Of a stretch of DNA of 14,893 nucleotides, positions 1 through 8,432 are shown piece by piece. A program made the position numbers and the translations under genes. This DNA comes from an uncultured Paraprevotella sp. (lineage in GTDB: Bacteria; Bacteroidota; Bacteroidia; Bacteroidales; Bacteroidaceae): positions 1 to 14,893 of the forward strand of contig CAJUDC010000055.1 in the NCBI GenBank assembly GCA_910584955.1, read 5' to 3'. The number at the start of each line of letters is the position of its first letter. The first letter of the stretch is position 1. Below the pieces are notes generated by a model. That model was not told the DNA's origin. It searched no databases and was given only the letters and a program-made list of their open reading frames with translations.

Positions 1-13
1 TTTCGTGATTCCT

Positions 14-60
14 TATAAAAGAACCCGCCCGCTTCAAAAAAGCGGGCGGGTTCTTTTATA
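14..60 (-). terminator. Stem-loop terminator after sufS
   Basis: A perfect inverted repeat pairs 14-33 with 41-60: 20 bp, GC-rich toward the loop, with a 7-base loop (TCAAAAA). Read on the minus strand, the 3' arm ends in the U-rich tract TTCTTTTATA, and the repeat begins 15 bases past the sufS stop. This is the form of an intrinsic terminator. The palindrome would also work for a plus-strand transcript, but no gene is visible to its left. It is the only strong terminator in the window and marks the likely 3' end of the suf run. Confidence 0.9.
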
Positions 61-75
61 TAGGAGACAACGCTT

Positions 76-1293
76 TTAAAACATGTGGCGTATGCGTTCG
101 ATTCCGTTCACCAATGAGTCAATCTCATCTTTGGTGTTATAAAGGCCGAAGGAGGCTCTTACGGTTCCTTCGATCCCCATGCGGTGCATAAGGGGTTCGG
201 CACAATGATGCCCTGTGCGTACGGCAATGCCTAAACGGTCCAGCAGTGTGCCCATGTCCAGATGATGTATATCACCTACTAGGAAGGAGATAACGGCATC
301 TTTGTGCGGGGATTGGCCGATAAGGCGCATACCGTTGATTTCGTTCATTCGTTGTGTGGCATAACGGGTCAACTCTTGCTCGTGAGCATAGATGTTTTCC
401 ATCCCCAGATCCGTCAGGTAGTCCAAAGCACGGGATAAGCCGGTGGAAGCCACGTAATCGGGGGTTCCTGCTTCGAATTTGAAAGGGAGCTCGTTAAAAG
501 TAGTGCGTTCGAAACTTACGTTCTTGATCATCTCGCCACCTCCCATATAAGGCGGCAGACGGTCCAGCCAGTTTTCCTTGCCATAAAGAACGCCGATACC
601 GGTAGGGCCGTATGTCTTATGTCCGCTAAATGCGAAAAAGTCGCAGTCCAGTTCTTGCATGTCGACAGCGAAATGGGGAGCACTTTGTGCGCCGTCCACC
701 AGTACGGGAACACCGTGTGCGTGGGCGGTCTGTATCATTTGGCGAATGGGGTTTACGGTACCCAATACGTTACTTACGTGGGTGATGCTTACCAGCCGTG
801 TACGTTTGTTGAAAAGTTGTTCGTAACGGTCCAGACAAAGTTCTCCGCAGTCATTGATGGGTATTACCCGTATCTTGATGTTTTTTCGCGATTGCAACAA
901 TTGCCAGGGGACAATATTGGAGTGATGCTCCATTTCGCTGATGATAATTTCGTCTCCCTCATTCATACAGGCTTCACCGAAACAGGAAGCTACCAGATTG
1001 ATGCTTTCGGTGGTTCCCCGTGTAAAGATTATTTCAGAGGTACTGCGCGCATTCAGAAAACGGCGGACGGTCTCCCGGCTGTTCTCGTGCAATTCGGTAG
1101 CCTGCTGGGATAGAAAATGTACACCGCGATGAACATTGGCATTTACGGAGTAATACTCGTTCACCAAAGCGTCTACTACAACTTTGGGCTTTTGTGTGGT
1201 AGCGCCATTGTCAAGATAGACCAACGGATGTCCATAAATCTGGCGGTCTAAGATAGGGAAATCCTCGCGAATTTTCTGTATGTCGTACATCAT
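76..1293 (-). CDS. sufS: Cysteine desulfurase SufS
   Basis: PLP-dependent type II cysteine desulfurase of 405 residues, the usual SufS length. It removes sulfur from cysteine as an enzyme-bound persulfide and feeds SUF-system Fe-S cluster assembly in the cytosol. Visible residues are the cofactor-binding VDGAQ (D200), the Schiff-base lysine K226 in SGHK, and the persulfide cysteine C364 in RTGHHCAEP; that RTGHHC context marks SufS/CsdA rather than IscS/NifS. It is the last gene of the suf run, starting 3 bases after the sufD stop and ending just before a strong terminator. The protein opens with two methionines and either could start it. No SufE or SufU sulfur acceptor gene is in the window, so the partner must be elsewhere. 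Confidence 0.96.
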   Translation of the reverse strand: MMYDIQKIREDFPILDRQIYGHPLVYLDNGATTQKPKVVVDALVNEYYSVNANVHRGVHFLSQQATELHENSRETVRRFLNARSTSEIIFTRGTTESINLVASCFGEACMNEGDEIIISEMEHHSNIVPWQLLQSRKNIKIRVIPINDCGELCLDRYEQLFNKRTRLVSITHVSNVLGTVNPIRQMIQTAHAHGVPVLVDGAQSAPHFAVDMQELDCDFFAFSGHKTYGPTGIGVLYGKENWLDRLPPYMGGGEMIKNVSFERTTFNELPFKFEAGTPDYVASTGLSRALDYLTDLGMENIYAHEQELTRYATQRMNEINGMRLIGQSPHKDAVISFLVGDIHHLDMGTLLDRLGIAVRTGHHCAEPLMHRMGIEGTVRASFGLYNTKDEIDSLVNGIERIRHMF

Positions 1294-1296
1294 GTT

Positions 1297-2640
1297 TTAT
1301 TTACGTAGTTTACATCCTTCACATTTGTGCAGTTCGCCTCGGAAGCGCTTCTCAACCAGATAATGCAGGCGGTCGCGCAAGGCTTCCATGGCAATGCTGT
1401 CGAGTACTTGTCCGACGAAGGCGAACTTCAATAACATGCGGGCTTCCGCCGGTTCGATACCGCGTTGCTGCATGTAAAAGAGGGCCTGTTCGTTGAGTTG
1501 TCCTACCGTAGAACCGTGGCTGCATTTTACGTCGTCGGCATAAATCTCCAGCATGGGTTGTGTATACATATGAGCCTCAGGCGTAGCGCATAAGTTGGCG
1601 TTGTTTTCTGTGGATACGGTATGTTGTGCGTCGGGACGTACCAGAATACGTCCTGCAAAAGCGCCTACTGCCCGTTCGTCGAGTACATATTTATAGAGTT
1701 CGTTGCTGGTGCAGTGAGGAACGCGATGGTCAATCAATGTATTGTTGTCTACGTGTTGGCATCCGTCTGCGATAACGCAGCCGTATAAGTTTGTTTCTGC
1801 CCCCTCACCGTTGAGTAATACATCGGTGCGGTTTCTTGTCATTCCTCCCGTTAGCGTTGTAGTATTGAGCAATACGTTGCTGTAGGCTGCCTGTTGTAGA
1901 TAGAGGTTGCTAAAGCGCCGGTTTCTGGCATGCGTCTCTTCCAGTTCGTAAAGTTCCAGCCGGGCATTCTCCCCCACGTATGTTTCTATTACCTGAGTGG
2001 TGAGAAAGTCGCGGTCGTCTGTTGCATGGTCGCACAGCAATATACGTGCTTGTGCTCCTTGTTCCAGGACGATGAGGACACGGCGGTTGGCCATGAGGTT
2101 CACGTCCGCTCTTAATATATTTACCACCTGTATAGTGCGCTCTACTACGATATTGCGGGGGACGTAGATGAACAATCCGTCCTGTGCCAGCATAGTGTTG
2201 AGTGCATTGAGCGCATCTTCTTCCGTGTGGGCTAGTTTACTGTAATAAGGGGCTAAGCGGTCGGGATATTTGTCGGCAGCTTCTGCCAGCGAGCATACGA
2301 TGACCCCTTCGGGAAGTGTTGCTGAGGGTTGTACTTTGTTACAGAAGCTGTCATTGACAACGAAGTAGAGCGATGTGCTCAGGTTGGGGACATCGCATAT
2401 AAACACTTCATAAGGATTTACCGGTATGTCCAGACGATTCAGGTTCAAGCCGAAGTCGGGAGCAAAAGCAGCGGATATATCCGTGTATTTGTAACGCTCG
2501 ACTTTGCGTGATGGAAATCCCATGCGACGAAAATCTTCGAAAGCCTGTCTGCGTGGGGTATTCAGCAACGCTGTGCTATGTTTGTTTATAGTATCTTCGA
2601 ACCGGGTGAACAAATCAATGTATTGTTGTTCGCTCTTCAT
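1297..2640 (-). CDS. sufD: Fe-S cluster assembly scaffold subunit SufD
   Basis: SufD is the SufB paralogue of the SufBC2D complex that builds Fe-S clusters. The SufB/SufD core fills the C-terminal two thirds and holds the family signature DVKCSHGSTVGQ; its histidine (H375 from the chosen start) matches the conserved cluster-assembly histidine of SufD. The N-terminal third is divergent, as usual for SufD. The tail ends KCEGCKLRK, a CxxC pair (C440, C443) I do not associate with enterobacterial SufD. The frame also has an ATG two codons upstream (2646). I chose the ATG at 2640 because AGGAGG lies 8 bases before it but only 2 before the other, giving 447 residues. It sits between sufC and sufS with very short gaps. 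Confidence 0.94.
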   Translation of the reverse strand: MKSEQQYIDLFTRFEDTINKHSTALLNTPRRQAFEDFRRMGFPSRKVERYKYTDISAAFAPDFGLNLNRLDIPVNPYEVFICDVPNLSTSLYFVVNDSFCNKVQPSATLPEGVIVCSLAEAADKYPDRLAPYYSKLAHTEEDALNALNTMLAQDGLFIYVPRNIVVERTIQVVNILRADVNLMANRRVLIVLEQGAQARILLCDHATDDRDFLTTQVIETYVGENARLELYELEETHARNRRFSNLYLQQAAYSNVLLNTTTLTGGMTRNRTDVLLNGEGAETNLYGCVIADGCQHVDNNTLIDHRVPHCTSNELYKYVLDERAVGAFAGRILVRPDAQHTVSTENNANLCATPEAHMYTQPMLEIYADDVKCSHGSTVGQLNEQALFYMQQRGIEPAEARMLLKFAFVGQVLDSIAMEALRDRLHYLVEKRFRGELHKCEGCKLRK

Positions 2641-2655
2641 GGCCATGTCCTCCTT

Positions 2656-3408
2656 TTAATATGTATTTTCGGCCTTGATCCAGTCGAACCCCCGATTCTC
2701 TATGTCTTGTGCCAGTTCCGGGCCGCCTGTTTTTACGATACGCCCGTCAAGCAGGACATGTACGATGTCCGGGCGGAGATAATCGAGCAAGCGTTGATAA
2801 TGTGTGATGACCAATGCTGCGGTTTGTGGTGTGCGCAACTTATTGAAACCTTCAGCGACAATGCGCAACGCGTCTACATCCAGACCGGAATCCGTCTCGT
2901 CCAAAATGCTGAGTTGCGGTTCCAACATAGCCATTTGGAATATCTCATTGCGTTTTTTCTCTCCGCCGCTGAATCCTTCATTGACCGAACGGTTGGCCAG
3001 TTTGTTATCCAGTTCCACGATTTTGCGCTTTTCACGCATTAATTTGAGGAAGTCGCCGGCGTTCATTGGTTCCAGTCCCTGATATTTGCGCTTGGCATTA
3101 AGGGCGGCTCGCATGAAGTTGATCATCGATACTCCCGGTATCTCCACCGGTTGTTGAAAGGACAGAAACAGACCTTCGTGGGCTCGTTCTTCCGGTTTCA
3201 GGGCAAGCAGATCTTTTCCATTGAAGCGGACGGTTCCTTGGGTGACTTCGTAAGCAGGATGTCCGACTAGCACATTACTCAATGTACTTTTACCGGCCCC
3301 GTTTTGTCCCATAAGCGCATGAATTTCTCCGGCGTTAATGATAAGGTTGATGCCTTTTAATATCTCTTTGCCATTGATGCTGGCATGTAAGTCTTTTATT
3401 TCTAGCAT
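2656..3408 (-). CDS. sufC: SUF system ATPase SufC
   Basis: Cytosolic ABC-type ATPase of 250 residues, the normal SufC size, with no membrane segments. It binds SufB and SufD, and ATP-driven dimerisation reshapes the complex during cluster assembly. All nucleotide-binding motifs are intact: Walker A GQNGAGKST (34-42, K40), Q-loop Q85, the signature FSGGEKKRNE (147-156 region), Walker B SILDETDSGLD with catalytic E171, and the switch histidine H203. The FSGGEKKRNE form and ETDSGLD are typical of SufC and separate it from transporter ATPases. It starts 18 bases after the sufB stop, with an AT-rich leader and no clear Shine-Dalgarno sequence. Confidence 0.97.
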   Translation of the reverse strand: MLEIKDLHASINGKEILKGINLIINAGEIHALMGQNGAGKSTLSNVLVGHPAYEVTQGTVRFNGKDLLALKPEERAHEGLFLSFQQPVEIPGVSMINFMRAALNAKRKYQGLEPMNAGDFLKLMREKRKIVELDNKLANRSVNEGFSGGEKKRNEIFQMAMLEPQLSILDETDSGLDVDALRIVAEGFNKLRTPQTAALVITHYQRLLDYLRPDIVHVLLDGRIVKTGGPELAQDIENRGFDWIKAENTY

Positions 3409-3426
3409 AGCTGTATATTTTTCTGA

Positions 3427-4881
3427 TTAACCGACTGTTCCTTCCAATGAGACATTCAACAATTTTTGTGCCTCAACCGCAAATTCCATCGGTAATTTGT
3501 TGATGACGTCTTTGGCATAACCGTTTACGATCAGGCCCACCGCTTCTTCTGTCGGTATACCCCGTTGGTTGCAATAAAAGAGCTGGTCTTCGGATATTTT
3601 TGAGGTAGTGGCTTCATGTTCCATTACAGCCGTATCGTTGTGTATGTCCATGTACGGAAATGTGTGGGCGCCGCATTGGTTGCCTAACAGCAGTGAGTCG
3701 CACGAACTATAGTTGCGTGCTTGGGAGGCATTAGGTGCCACACGTACAAGTCCGCGATAGGAATTCTGGCTTTTCCCGGCCGAGATACCTTTACTTATAA
3801 TAGTGCTACGGGTATTTTTGCCTAAATGGATCATTTTGGTACCCGTGTCTGCCTGCTGGTGGTTGTTCGTTACGGCCACACTGTAGAATTCAGCCTGCGA
3901 GTTGTCTCCGCTCAGTACGCAACTGGGATATTTCCAAGTAATGGCTGATCCTGTCTCCACTTGGGTCCAGGACAGTTTGCTATTGGCTCCGCGCAGATGT
4001 CCACGTTTGGTTACCAAGTTCAGCACTCCGCCTTGTCCGTCGGCATCGCCTGGGTACCAATTCTGTACCGTACTGTATTTTACTTCCGCATTCTCTTTTA
4101 CAACGATTTCTACGATGGCGGCATGAAGTTGGTTCTCGTCGCGCATCGGTGCCGTACATCCTTCGAGATAAGATACATAAGCATTGTCTTCGCATACGAT
4201 AAGGGTGCGTTCGAATTGTCCCGTATTGCGTGCGTTGATGCGAAAGTACGTAGATAGCTCCATTGGGCAGCGTACGTTTTTAGGAATATAGACAAAGGAA
4301 CCGTCGCTGAAGACGGCCGAGTTCAATGCGGCAAAATAGTTGTCCCGGTAAGGAACGACAGATCCCAAGTACTCTTTCACCAGGTCGGGATGTTCCCTGA
4401 CGGCTTCGCTGATGGAGCAGAATATAATCCCTTTCTCGGCCAGCTTTTCTTTAAAGGTTGTTTTTACGGAAACGGAGTCCATTACGGCGTCCACAGCAGT
4501 CCCGCTGAGTGCCAGACGTTCTTCCAGCGGGATGCCCAGTTTGTCGAATGTCTTCATCAGTTCGGGATCTATCTCTTCAAGACTTTTGGGGCCGTCTTTC
4601 TTCTGTTTTGTGGTGGGATCGGCATAATACGAAATGGCCTGGTAGTCGATCGGAGGCATTTGCAGATGGCCCCAGGTCGGCATGGTCTGGGTCTGCCAAT
4701 AACGAAAGGCTTCCAGCCGGAAGGACAACAACCAGTCCGGTTCTTCTTTTTTAGATGAAATGAGACGGACGACATCTTCGTTCAGTCCTTTTTCTATGAT
4801 TTCGGTTTGCACATCTGTTGTGAAACCGTATTCGTATTTCTTCTCGGCTACTTCTTTTACGAACTTGTTTTTTTCTTCCAT
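3427..4881 (-). CDS. sufB: Fe-S cluster assembly scaffold subunit SufB
   Basis: Main scaffold of the SufBC2D complex, receiving sulfur from SufS (via SufE or SufU) and assembling Fe-S clusters. At 484 residues it is close to the family length of about 470-495. The beta-helix core holds YLEGCTAP (C242) and NYSSCDS (C394), which align with the cysteines implicated in sulfur entry and cluster assembly in E. coli SufB, and the C-terminal EHEATTSKISEDQLFYCNQR block is textbook SufB. It is the first suf gene, 69 bases after the cvpA-like stop. No Shine-Dalgarno sequence precedes its ATG; a 15-codon ORF at 4857-4904 in another frame overlaps the start. SufR/IscR-type regulators and A-type carriers are not encoded here. 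Confidence 0.97.
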   Translation of the reverse strand: MEEKNKFVKEVAEKKYEYGFTTDVQTEIIEKGLNEDVVRLISSKKEEPDWLLSFRLEAFRYWQTQTMPTWGHLQMPPIDYQAISYYADPTTKQKKDGPKSLEEIDPELMKTFDKLGIPLEERLALSGTAVDAVMDSVSVKTTFKEKLAEKGIIFCSISEAVREHPDLVKEYLGSVVPYRDNYFAALNSAVFSDGSFVYIPKNVRCPMELSTYFRINARNTGQFERTLIVCEDNAYVSYLEGCTAPMRDENQLHAAIVEIVVKENAEVKYSTVQNWYPGDADGQGGVLNLVTKRGHLRGANSKLSWTQVETGSAITWKYPSCVLSGDNSQAEFYSVAVTNNHQQADTGTKMIHLGKNTRSTIISKGISAGKSQNSYRGLVRVAPNASQARNYSSCDSLLLGNQCGAHTFPYMDIHNDTAVMEHEATTSKISEDQLFYCNQRGIPTEEAVGLIVNGYAKDVINKLPMEFAVEAQKLLNVSLEGTVG

Positions 4882-4950
4882 TCGGTCAAGTCTATAGGGT
4901 TCATATCTTTCCTGTCCGTATGTCCTTATCCAAAGAGGCAGACAACACGG

Positions 4951-5487
4951 TCAGGCACCGCTGTAACGGGAATTGGGAATTGGTTTGAAATCGGATGCAC
5001 AATGTAAATGTTCGGAAATTCGTTTCCTGCATCCCTGGAACACGAAGGCGGCGGGGGCTTTAAGGGGAGTGTATAAAACGGATCCCTGGCAGGAAGAGGT
5101 CTCGATGATGTCGGTAAAGCTTAATATATTGAAAAAACAACTCAACACAAGGCCGTATTTCAACAGGCCCAGACAAGCACCCGTCAGGCTGTTGAGCCAA
5201 CCCAATTTGACGATATGGAACAAGCGGGTGAGGATTTCTGCCACGATGCTTAGTCCCATCGGGACACCGATCCAGATCAGCAGGAACGCCAGCAACATGG
5301 CTATGCCGCGAAAACTGCCCAAGTGAGGGGCCAACATGCAACCGAACGATTGGTAAAGTCTGCTGGCCAGCCACAGACCGAGAAAGAATCCGACCAGAGA
5401 GAAGCTTTGCCGCAACAGGCCGCTTTGCCAGCCTTTCCAGGCTCCCCATGCCAGTATACACAGGATAACGATGTCCATGCCGTTCAT
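4951..5487 (-). CDS. CvpA family membrane protein
   Basis: A 178-residue inner-membrane protein resembling the CvpA (colicin V production) family, whose molecular role is poorly known. Four hydrophobic stretches are visible, roughly residues 4-18, 28-46, 61-88 and 102-122, followed by a polar tail of about 55 residues containing LYTPLKAPAAFVF, a pattern common at the end of CvpA-like proteins. The frame stays open upstream to 5571, but I chose the ATG at 5487 because AGGAG lies about 10 bases before it and the extension has no family character and covers an intergenic hairpin. A second ATG at 5478 is also possible. The gene sits between infB and sufB on the same strand; whether it aids Fe-S assembly is not known from the sequence. 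Confidence 0.8.
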   Translation of the reverse strand: MNGMDIVILCILAWGAWKGWQSGLLRQSFSLVGFFLGLWLASRLYQSFGCMLAPHLGSFRGIAMLLAFLLIWIGVPMGLSIVAEILTRLFHIVKLGWLNSLTGACLGLLKYGLVLSCFFNILSFTDIIETSSCQGSVLYTPLKAPAAFVFQGCRKRISEHLHCASDFKPIPNSRYSGA

Positions 5488-5547
5488 TGTATAAAGTCTC
5501 CTTTTAATTAAAACAATCTTTTTTACGAGGCCCCTTTGTCTTGCAAG

Positions 5548-5580
5548 AACCCGGGATTGAAACGAATTCAACCCCGGATT
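5548..5580 (-). promoter_or_regulatory. Intergenic hairpin between infB and cvpA-like gene
   Basis: Positions 5548-5561 pair with 5567-5580. Read as RNA from the minus strand this gives a 14-bp stem with two G-U pairs and a 5-base loop (UUCGU). The G-U pairs form only in the minus-strand RNA; the plus strand would have A-C mismatches, which suggests function in the transcript. No U-run follows (next bases are CTTGCAAG), so it is not a standard intrinsic terminator. It could be an RNA processing or stability element that separates infB from the downstream cvpA-suf genes, or a weak attenuator. Confidence 0.5.
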
Positions 5581-5609
5581 TAAAGTAAGACAAGAAGATA
5601 AAGAGCTGT

Positions 5610-8429
5610 TTAAAGCTTGGCTTTTACCTCAATTTCCTGATAAGTCTCTATAACGTCGCCTTCGCGTATGTCATTGTAATTAACCAAGCTGATACCGCAT
5701 TCGAAGTTCACGCCCACTTCCTTCACATCGTCTTTGAAACGTTTCAAGGCATTGATCTGCCCGGTATGTACCACTATACCGTCGCGTATCAGGCGGGCTT
5801 TGTTGGAACGGAATACTTTACCGTCCATGACAAACGCACCGGCTACCGTACCTACTTTGCTGATGTGGTAAACCTGGCGTACTTCGAGGGTGGCCGTCAC
5901 TTCTTCTTTCAATTCGGGGGCCAACATACCTTCCATAGCGGCCTTCACCTCCTCAATGGCATCGTATATAATAGAATACAAGCGAATGTCCACGCCTTGG
6001 GATTCGGCTGCTCGGCGGGCCGTAGCGGACGGACGGACCTGGAAACCGATAATGATGGCCTCGGAAGCGGCTGCCAGTGCAATATCGCTCTCGGAGATCT
6101 GGCCTACGGCTTTGTGAATGACGTTTACGGCAATCTTTTCCGTAGACAACTTGATCAACGAATCGCTCAAAGCTTCGATAGAACCGTCCACATCACCTTT
6201 GACAATGACATTCAGTTCCTGGAATCCTCCCAGTGCTATGCGGCGGCCCACTTCGTCCAGTGTAAGCATTCTCTGGGTACGCAGACCTTGTTCGCGCTGT
6301 AACTGCTCGCGTTTGCTGGCAATCTCACGTGCCTCCTGTTCCGTATTCATTACATGGAAGGTATCACCTGCAGTCGGTGCTCCGTTCAGTCCGAGGATGG
6401 TTGCAGCCTGTGCCGGACCGATTTCCTTCACACGCTGGTTTCGTTCGTTGAACATGGCTTTTACGCGTCCGAAGTTCGTACCGGCCAGAATGACATCACC
6501 GATGCGCAATGTTCCGTTCGAGATGAGTACGGTGGCTACATAACCGCGCCCTTTGTCCAGCGAAGACTCGATAATGGACCCCGTTGCCTTGCGGTTGGGG
6601 TTGGCTTTCAGGTCGAGCATTTCGGCCTCCAGCAACACTTTTTCCATCAGATCGGCAACGCCGATACCCTGCTTGGCCGAAATGTCCTGGCTTTGGTATT
6701 TCCCGCCCCATTCTTCCACCAGGAAGTTCATGGCGGCCAGTCCTTCTTTGATTCGGTCGGGGTTGGCTGCGGGCTTGTCTATTTTATTAATGGCGAACAC
6801 GATGGGCACATTAGCGGCTACGGCATGGTTGATGGCCTCCTTGGTCTGGGGCATGATGTCGTCGTCGGCGGCTACAATAATGATGGCGATGTCCGTCACC
6901 TGTGCTCCGCGCGCACGCATGGCCGTAAAGGCTTCGTGGCCCGGTGTGTCGAGGAAGGTGATGTGACGTCCGTCTTCCAACTTCACGTTATAGGCTCCGA
7001 TATGCTGCGTGATACCTCCGGCTTCGCCGGCGATGACGTTTGTCTTCCGAATGTAATCCAGCAAAGACGTTTTACCGTGGTCTACGTGTCCCATTACCGT
7101 AACGATCGGGGCGCGCGGAACCAAATCTTCTTCGTCATCGTCTTCTTCGGTTACCGCTTCGGAAACCTCGGCGCTTACGTATTCCGTTTTAAAACCGAAT
7201 TCATCTGCAACGACGTTGATGGTCTCTGCGTCCAGACGTTGGTTGATAGAGACCATGATGCCGATGCTCATACATGTTCCGATGACTTGCGTAACGGGTA
7301 CGTTCATCATTGAAGCCAATTCGTTGGCTGTTACGAACTCCGTCAACTTGAGGATCTTGCTTTCGGCTTCTCTTTCTTCAAGCTGTTCCTCCATGTTGGC
7401 CCGGATGCTGTCACGTTTTTCCTTACGGTATTTGGCACCCTTGCTCGTCTTGTTCTTACTGGTCAGGCGGGCCAGTGTTTCTTTTACCTGCTTGGCTACG
7501 TCTTCGTCCGATACTTCGGCTTTCAACACCACAGGCTGGTTTCTTTTTTTATTATGCTTCCCTCCTCCGTTAGGTGCTGGATGGCTGTTTGCACTGTTCC
7601 CGTGATTGTTGTTTTTTCTGTTCCCGTTGGCGTTGCCTTGATTCTGGGTGCCTACGGCAGCAACGTCAACACGTTCTTTTCCGATACGCACCCGCTTCTT
7701 CTTTTCTCCGCTTCCGGTCGTTCCGTTTCCGGCGGTTTTGCGGGTATCTTGCTGTTGGCGTGTTTTTTCTTCACGTTCCTTGCGCTTTTCTTCCTTGCTC
7801 TTCTTCTTCGGTCGGGTAGACTGGTTCAGGCTGGCCAGGTCGATATGTCCTTTTACAGTGAGCTGGGGAGTATTGGTGTGTGAAGGGGACAGACGGAATA
7901 CGCCGTCGACCTCGGTGCCTATAGGGGCCTTGGTTTCGGTCGGTTTCTTTTCGGCAATCGGTTCCGGCACTGTTCCCACTACCGGTTCGGCCGGTACCGG
8001 CTGTGGTTCGGGAACAACCGGTGTCTCCTTTGTTTCCGGTTGGGGAGCCGGTTCAGCCGCTACTGCCGGTTTTTCCACAGGAGGTACAACGGCCTTTCCG
8101 CTGTTCAGGGCTTCCAGATTGACACGTCCTACGATTTTAGGTTTTTTGTCGAGGGTAGCCCGAACCGGTATGTCGGCCGGTTTCTGTTCCGGTATGGCTA
8201 TCGTTTCTTTCTTCTCTTTGTTCTGACGCTGCCGGCTAAGGATTGTGGCATCTTTTCTCAGCCCTTTGTCTTTTTTGAATTCGGAAACGAGCAGGTTATA
8301 TTGTTCATCGGTTATTTTCGTGTTGGGATTGGCTTCTACTTCCGTAAAGCCTTTCTTTTGTAAGAACTCCACGGCCGTCTGAAGTCCTACATTGCATTCT
8401 TTGGTTACTTTGTTCAGTCTGATACTCAT
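5610..8429 (-). CDS. infB: Translation initiation factor IF2
   Basis: GTPase of 939 residues that delivers initiator tRNA to the 30S subunit and promotes subunit joining. The G domain is complete: G1 GHVDHGKT (447-454), G2 GGITQHIGAY (471-480), G3 DTPGH (494-498), G4 NKID (548-551), G5 SAK (584-586). The beta-barrel and IF2 C-terminal domains follow to the end. An N-terminal IF2_N-like domain (about 1-60) and a second around 362-415 flank a long charged, low-complexity linker (about 70-345) rich in K, E, P, N and Q, as in Bacteroidetes IF2; two copies of a G-[RH]-[VI]-[ND]-L-x-x-L-N motif sit in it. The start is supported by GAGGAG 6 bases upstream, inside the nusA 3' end. It lies 3 bases after nusA. 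Confidence 0.98.
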   Translation of the reverse strand: MSIRLNKVTKECNVGLQTAVEFLQKKGFTEVEANPNTKITDEQYNLLVSEFKKDKGLRKDATILSRQRQNKEKKETIAIPEQKPADIPVRATLDKKPKIVGRVNLEALNSGKAVVPPVEKPAVAAEPAPQPETKETPVVPEPQPVPAEPVVGTVPEPIAEKKPTETKAPIGTEVDGVFRLSPSHTNTPQLTVKGHIDLASLNQSTRPKKKSKEEKRKEREEKTRQQQDTRKTAGNGTTGSGEKKKRVRIGKERVDVAAVGTQNQGNANGNRKNNNHGNSANSHPAPNGGGKHNKKRNQPVVLKAEVSDEDVAKQVKETLARLTSKNKTSKGAKYRKEKRDSIRANMEEQLEEREAESKILKLTEFVTANELASMMNVPVTQVIGTCMSIGIMVSINQRLDAETINVVADEFGFKTEYVSAEVSEAVTEEDDDEEDLVPRAPIVTVMGHVDHGKTSLLDYIRKTNVIAGEAGGITQHIGAYNVKLEDGRHITFLDTPGHEAFTAMRARGAQVTDIAIIIVAADDDIMPQTKEAINHAVAANVPIVFAINKIDKPAANPDRIKEGLAAMNFLVEEWGGKYQSQDISAKQGIGVADLMEKVLLEAEMLDLKANPNRKATGSIIESSLDKGRGYVATVLISNGTLRIGDVILAGTNFGRVKAMFNERNQRVKEIGPAQAATILGLNGAPTAGDTFHVMNTEQEAREIASKREQLQREQGLRTQRMLTLDEVGRRIALGGFQELNVIVKGDVDGSIEALSDSLIKLSTEKIAVNVIHKAVGQISESDIALAAASEAIIIGFQVRPSATARRAAESQGVDIRLYSIIYDAIEEVKAAMEGMLAPELKEEVTATLEVRQVYHISKVGTVAGAFVMDGKVFRSNKARLIRDGIVVHTGQINALKRFKDDVKEVGVNFECGISLVNYNDIREGDVIETYQEIEVKAKL

Positions 8430-8432
8430 AGA

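Noticed and set aside
5488..5571. N-terminal extension of the CvpA-like protein
   Set aside because: The extension is basic and not membrane-like, covers the intergenic hairpin, and a good ribosome binding site precedes the ATG at 5487.
6354..7313. Open frame of 319 codons opposite the infB G domain
   Set aside because: It is antisense to the most conserved part of IF2 and has no protein character of its own.
7530..8222. Low-complexity, repetitive region in infB as a possible foreign insert
   Set aside because: Long charged linkers are usual in Bacteroidetes IF2, and the frame is intact on both sides.
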